A program made the translations under genes and the position numbers. Source: Gonapodya sp. JEL0774 (taxonomy: Eukaryota > Monoblepharomycota > Monoblepharidomycetes > Monoblepharidales > Gonapodyaceae). From it: a stretch of DNA of 26,777 nucleotides. Of the stretch, positions 22,901 to 26,777 are shown one piece after another (the first letter of the stretch is position 1; each line of letters starts with the position of its first letter). Below the pieces are notes generated by a model. The model made no database searches. It was given only the letters and a program-made list of their open reading frames with translations, and was not told the origin of the DNA. Location of the stretch: contig JADIIX010000219.1 of assembly GCA_027604505.1 (NCBI GenBank), positions 1-26,777 of the forward strand, given 5' to 3'.

Positions 22901-23507
22901 TTACAGCCTACGCTCCAGACTCCACTTCGAACTGGTTGCGAAAGCTGGAGGTGCTTCGGCCTCGCCCTGAGAGCAGTTCGGCACGGATAGCAGACAATCC
23001 ACACGACGACGCATTGTCAGCAAGGTTAAAAAGAACAGAAGCGTGCATTTGCGAAGGACGCACCACTTGGCCTCTGACGGTACCCGTCAATCGCTGGTCC
23101 CGTTCCATCATCTGCCGATCCCAATCGTCCATCCGCCATCGCTTGGGCTGGATGGAGTTTCATTTCGAGTACAAGACAGCATGGAGCGTCAGAGTAATGG
23201 AAGTACGATTGAAACATGTGCGAATAATTGGTTGTCAAAATTCCACAAACTCGCCTTCCAATCATTCTCCCAGCGTTGAGCTCCCATTACACCATACCTG
23301 GCAACGAGAATCATAGCGACCACAGCCGCAAATGGTACGAGCGTGTCAACTGCGAAACAGCCACGGTGGGTTGATGCCGGATGACACGAGACGTGTTGGT
23401 AATTGTTTTAGACAACCGGAAGCAATGCCGCTCTTGATACCACACGGTGAAAACGCACCGGGAACACGGAACGGGATCTTGGGGAAGCGAGAAGTGAACG
23501 ACGACAT
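22901..23507 (-). CDS. NDUFA1: NADH:ubiquinone oxidoreductase subunit NDUFA1 (MWFE type)
   Basis: Small single-span accessory subunit of mitochondrial complex I, inner membrane. Exons (minus strand): 23507-23459, 23349-23255, 23147-23064, 22966-22901; 98 codons (97 residues), the usual fungal size. The N-terminus MSSFTSRFPKIPFRVPVDT leads into one membrane helix, LVPFAAVVAMILVARYGVMG (about 20-39). The diagnostic fungal block WDRQMMERDQRLTGTVRGQ follows, then EAEAPPAFATSSKWSLE, which matches the conserved acidic-Pro tail. Three introns of 97-109 nt, long for this window. Intron 2 is best explained by a GC donor (GCGAGT at 23254): it keeps the residues after the membrane helix and the phase. 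The alternative, GTAATG at about 23287, gives a shorter protein. Intron 3 has two usable donors three bases apart. The identification is firm; exact junctions of introns 2 and 3 are less so. Confidence 0.85.
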
Positions 23508-23649
23508 TGTGCTACTGCGGGGTTAGATGGAGCAAGGAGGATTCCTGTTCTCTGTCTTGCAACTGGGACAACGGCTGACCCGTGCTGATGCCGCAACATA
23601 AAATCTACGTCAGTTCAATACCAATAGCCCATCAAGATATTTACACACA
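23508..23649. other. Spacer between CDC27 3' end and NDUFA1 start
   Basis: A 142-bp spacer between two minus-strand genes. It must hold the CDC27 3' UTR and the NDUFA1 promoter and leader. Nothing else recognised. Confidence 0.6.
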
Positions 23650-26458
23650 TTAGGTATCAAAGTCCACCGCATGCAGTAGCTCTGACCCTGGGGTCATTCG
23701 CATGCTGAGTCTTCGTCGCGTCCCGTCCTCGTCATTCTCATCTCCTCCATACAACTCCTCCAACTCCCCCCGTACTCTTTTCCCCACACGCCAGTCTTTG
23801 TGGTCTTCCGCATTGGTGAGCGCTGCGGCGGCACTCTGGCGGTCCCCAAGAGCACGATAAACTCTTCCCAGGAGAACCCACACTGAGTGCTCCGAGTGAG
23901 TATCTTTTAGGGCATGCAGAATAGGGAGAGCTTCATCGTAGTATCCAAGGCGATAAAGAATGTCGGCGATACGGAATCGGACAACTGGATGTTCCGGTTC
24001 TAGCGACTGCGCTCTTTGGTACCACATGTGGGCATCTCTGAACCGCTCCAACCGTTGTAAGCTCTGTAAAATAATGAAAGTATCATGAGCGTTTGGCTGG
24101 ATATTAGAACGTTTATGAGAAAGGACACTACCATGCCGACAAGCATTGCCAATAAGAAATTGGAACTGTTTATGGAGAATGCCTTTTCGTAAAAATATTT
24201 GGCGTTCTCGAACATGTCCTGCCGAAAGCTCTTCGAAGCAAGGCCATACCTATCTCCGAAAGACATTTTTTGGGTGGCATAAATGTTTGGTAACGTCTTT
24301 GAACTACCCACCACGCATTGTGATGCCTTGGATCGAGCACAACGGCTTGTCGGAAATACGCTTCTGCTCTGTCATGATCTTCATTGTCCAGACAGGCGTG
24401 GCCAGCGAGTGTGTAAGCCCAAACAAAAAGTGGATCGAGTTGAATGGCCCTTTGAAAACTTCGAATAGCCATGTCATGATCATATTTCATAGAGAAGGTG
24501 TTACCAACCGCGAACCTTGAAGCAAGCAACACCGGGTATCAGTTTTGCGATGATGGCATGTCACACTGCGACAAGAAACTCACCAGGCTACTGGGGACGT
24601 ACGGTCGAACTCAACCAGCTCGTGTGAAAGGCAGCTGAGGTCCACCTCTTTCTCAAGCTGCCACAAAACCACGGAATAAGTATCCATACCTTCCAGGCGC
24701 CAGGGTTCAAGTTCTCTGCAGCACACCCGTTGATGAAAGTCCAGCAAAGTTTCCGGAACAAACCTACAAAAGCAAGATTCTGTACCTTGCCAGCCTAAGT
24801 TTGGCCTCTGCGGCATCGTAATCACACTTTTCCGAGAAGCAACGGCCAAGCTACGTGGATCTTCGGAGTCAACGAGTATGCAAGCCGCCAGGAAGATCAT
24901 TCGCGCACCTCACCTGGCATAGAACCCACCCTGAGCGCCGCTGCACATCTACAAGTCCCTCAAATTCGCGAATCGCTTCCTTGAGACGAAACTGACCAAG
25001 ATGGCTCACTGCTCGTCCACACTTGCGAATAAGATCCAGTAGGTACCGCAAAGCCCTCAAAGATATATCACGCGGTGATTCGGAGAAGACGCCAGGCTGG
25101 GCATTTTCGTCCTTGTGCACAATGGGCTCATGAACTCGGTGGCATTCACCAGCGAATACGGAAACAGCTCACATTTACTCGCCCAGACAAAGTCCCCGAA
25201 GTATTTACAAGTGTTGCACTTTCAATAATCGACTGCGCTTGTTTCCGCTTTGTCCCGACTACCGGAGTCAATCCCGCTATGGCTTTCCCTCTGGCGGCGA
25301 TTGTGGCCGATCCCGCCCTGGAACTTGCTGCCGAGGGACCACCCACAGAATCTTGCGAAACCCTCAGATTCCGAGACGTTGCGCCCGAATTCGATGTAGC
25401 TGCTTCCTAAGAAGCCATTGTGATTTGATAGCATAGCGTTCAAGTTTTGAAACTGTGTGACATTGCTCCCTCCCTGGAGTGAACTTACCAGTTTAGCCCG
25501 TGGATGTGCTACTTTCCTATCTTGGCCAATCCTTGATGTAACAGGAGCACGCGACGCTGCGACATTTGTGCTCCGAGTGGTTCGCGTTATAGGCGCAGTA
25601 TGCTTCGGTACGGCTGATTCCTGGTATGCAGGAAAAATTCATTCTTAGGTCAGCTAGCTTTTGTAGCTGACGTAACCTTACCTTCGGCTTTGTTTTGGCG
25701 GGTGATTTCGCCTTCTTTGATGTTGGTAAGACGGGATGTTCGTCGGCCGCGGGCAGAGCACCAATCGAATCGAGAAAAGCTACTGCGGAATCCTCTTGGA
25801 ATATGTCTGCGTCGACGTCATCGCCTGTTCACACGAACAGTATTTTGTAAGTTATTTATAATGTTGTGCACGAGTCGTTCATTGGGGACACCACTGTGTG
25901 ACATACCAAGATGACAAAGACCTTCGAAAGCTGTCCACAGGAAAGGACCTTTGGACAGTGCTTCGCGAAAGTGCTCTTTGGCAACGTCAAGACGGCCGGC
26001 GGACTTGGCAAGGAGGCCTTGTAGACAATCCACACTTCCAGCATTTGGAAGATTATCAAGGCGATGCGAGGCAGAGTTACTCAAAGCTCAACGTGAGAGA
26101 AACTCTCAGATGCAGTCAGCTTGCAAGTACATCGGAGACACTCACGAAATATCATTCCGCGACATGCTTCAGCATAAAGAGACATGGCTTTCTCCGCTTC
26201 TGCGAATCGCCGAAGCTCCTGATAACATCGAGCACGCAATTGAAGAGAAGGACCGTACGTGCTTTTGCCGATTACTTCAATCGCGACGTTCCACTTGTTT
26301 AGGTGTGTGTAAGACAGGGCGACCAAATGTCGCGACTCTTCGGACTTGGGAAAGAAAGCGAAGAGACGCTCAGCGAACCAGAGAGCATTAAGGGGGATCC
26401 CAGCATCGATGGAGTAGAAAATTAGTGATCGAAGAATGCTGAACAGGGAATCAGTCAT
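23650..26458 (-). CDS. CDC27: CDC27/APC3, anaphase-promoting complex TPR subunit
   Basis: TPR scaffold of the APC/C ubiquitin ligase; its superhelix binds the IR tails of Cdc20/Cdh1. Exons (minus strand): 26458-26146, 26086-25907, 25824-25682, 25620-25489, 25406-25179, 25126-24914, 24850-24786, 24715-24584, 24515-24312, 24249-24132, 24063-23650; 714 codons. N-terminal TPRs: SIDAGIPLNALWFAERLFAF, SEESRHLVALSYTHL, then GRLDVAKEHFREALSKGPFL. A basic, Ser/Thr-rich disordered linker spans exons 3-5. The C-terminal TPR array begins after LRALRYLLDL: REFEGLVDVQRRSGWVLCQ, LGRCFSEKCDYDAAEAKLRL, LEPWRLEGMDTYSVVLWQLE, VGNTFSMKYDHDMAIRSF, DPRHHNAWYGLASKSF, RFRIADILYRLGYYDEALPI. Introns are 52-82 nt. The acceptor before exon 6 (25127) is the least certain because several in-frame AGs exist there. 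The C-terminal tail after the last TPR is acidic then basic (GGDENDEDGTRRRLSMRM). Confidence 0.95.
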
Positions 26459-26650
26459 CGTCTTCGCAGATTTGGTGTCCCGAATGCACGACCTGTGTGC
26501 ATGGGCCGCGAGACAGCGCTTTTCGGCGGGATCTCGCTTTAGTTTTTCTCTGTCAATGAATACGTGTCGACATGTGCAAATCGTCCTTTACATATTTACG
26601 GGTGTGCTGTGATTGGTATTTAGTGACCGTCAGATGCTGTAGAATGCAGC
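26459..26650. promoter_or_regulatory. Presumed CDC27 promoter and leader
   Basis: These 192 bp lie upstream of the CDC27 ATG and downstream of a probable stop codon of the next minus-strand gene. No clear motif recognised. Confidence 0.5.
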
Positions 26651-26777
26651 TCAGGTCAGCAGAAACGCCCTCCGGCTCCTCTTCGCTTCCTGGCCATTAC
26701 CATTGACAGACCATAAACTGTCACTGCTCTGACTGTCTGATTGCGCCTGCTTCCGCTTCCCCGGAGTAACAAGGGGC
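26651..26777 (-). CDS. Probable C-terminal end of a gene entering from the right edge
   Basis: The minus-strand frame is open from the window edge for 41 sense codons to TGA at 26653-26651. The product is a polar, Ser/Gln/Arg-rich tail (VTPGKRKQAQSDSQSSDS ... KRSRRAFLLT) with no recognisable domain. A 41-codon open frame alone is weak evidence. It gains support because KRKQAQS also occurs in the CDC27 linker, with all four base differences in third codon positions. Its stop lies 192 bp before the CDC27 start on the same strand, a spacing normal for this window. Function unknown; the lysine/arginine clusters could be nuclear targeting signals. Confidence 0.4.
   Translation of the reverse strand, partial: PLVTPGKRKQAQSDSQSSDSLWSVNGNGQEAKRSRRAFLLT

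Noticed and set aside
22936-23316. 126-codon plus-strand frame overlapping NDUFA1
   Set aside because: The minus strand carries the diagnostic complex I motif WDRQMMERD and a phase-consistent exon chain; the plus frame has no resemblance.
1-26777. Search for mobile elements, CRISPR, toxin or defence islands, or a horizontally acquired block
   Set aside because: No terminal repeats, transposase, reverse transcriptase or spacer arrays seen. All genes share the same intron style, so there is no sign of recent transfer.

Overview
The window is an ordinary stretch of fungal nuclear chromosome. It carries nine protein genes, all broken by many short spliceosomal introns, plus the probable tail of a tenth gene at the right edge. 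I rebuilt every exon chain by hand from GT/AG sites, family conservation and reading phase. Each complete gene closes to a whole number of codons. There are 68 inferred introns, nearly all 41 to 109 nt, with one outlier of 237 nt. The fungal assignment rests on the fungal forms of IML1, DBP3 and complex I subunit NDUFA1 and on a GH114 glycosidase. The high intron density and fairly balanced base composition would suit an early-diverging fungus (for example a chytrid) or a basidiomycete; I cannot decide from the sequence alone.

Left part (1-9205), amino-acid nitrogen and its sensing. A D-amino-acid oxidase (minus strand, C-terminus cut by the window edge) is followed by arginase (minus strand). 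Arginase is head-to-head with IML1 (plus strand, 1670 codons), the DEP-domain subunit of the complex (SEACIT/GATOR1) that restrains TORC1 when amino acids are scarce. Only 168 bp separate the arginase and IML1 start codons.

Middle (9428-14482), cell surface and scaffold. A secreted, probably GPI-anchored GH114 polygalactosaminidase lies on the minus strand. Behind it on the same strand is a 1019-residue protein with an SH3 domain, a PH-like region and a short C-terminal coiled coil, mostly disordered and not assignable to a named family. A 100-N assembly gap lies just upstream of its start.

Right part (14875-26777), housekeeping. SMC4 (condensin ATPase, 20 exons, minus) is divergent from DBP3 (DEAD-box helicase of ribosome biogenesis, plus). 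A tiny four-exon complex I gene, NDUFA1 (minus), is convergent with DBP3. CDC27/APC3 (TPR subunit of the anaphase-promoting complex, minus, 11 exons) follows. An open reading frame entering from the right edge on the minus strand ends at 26651 and shares a seven-residue peptide with the CDC27 linker.

I see no tRNA, rRNA, transposon, CRISPR array or defence system, and nothing that looks like a new multi-gene system. The points worth a second look are unusual or alternative splice sites, the arrangement of the arginase and IML1 genes, the unassigned SH3 protein and the shared peptide at the right edge.
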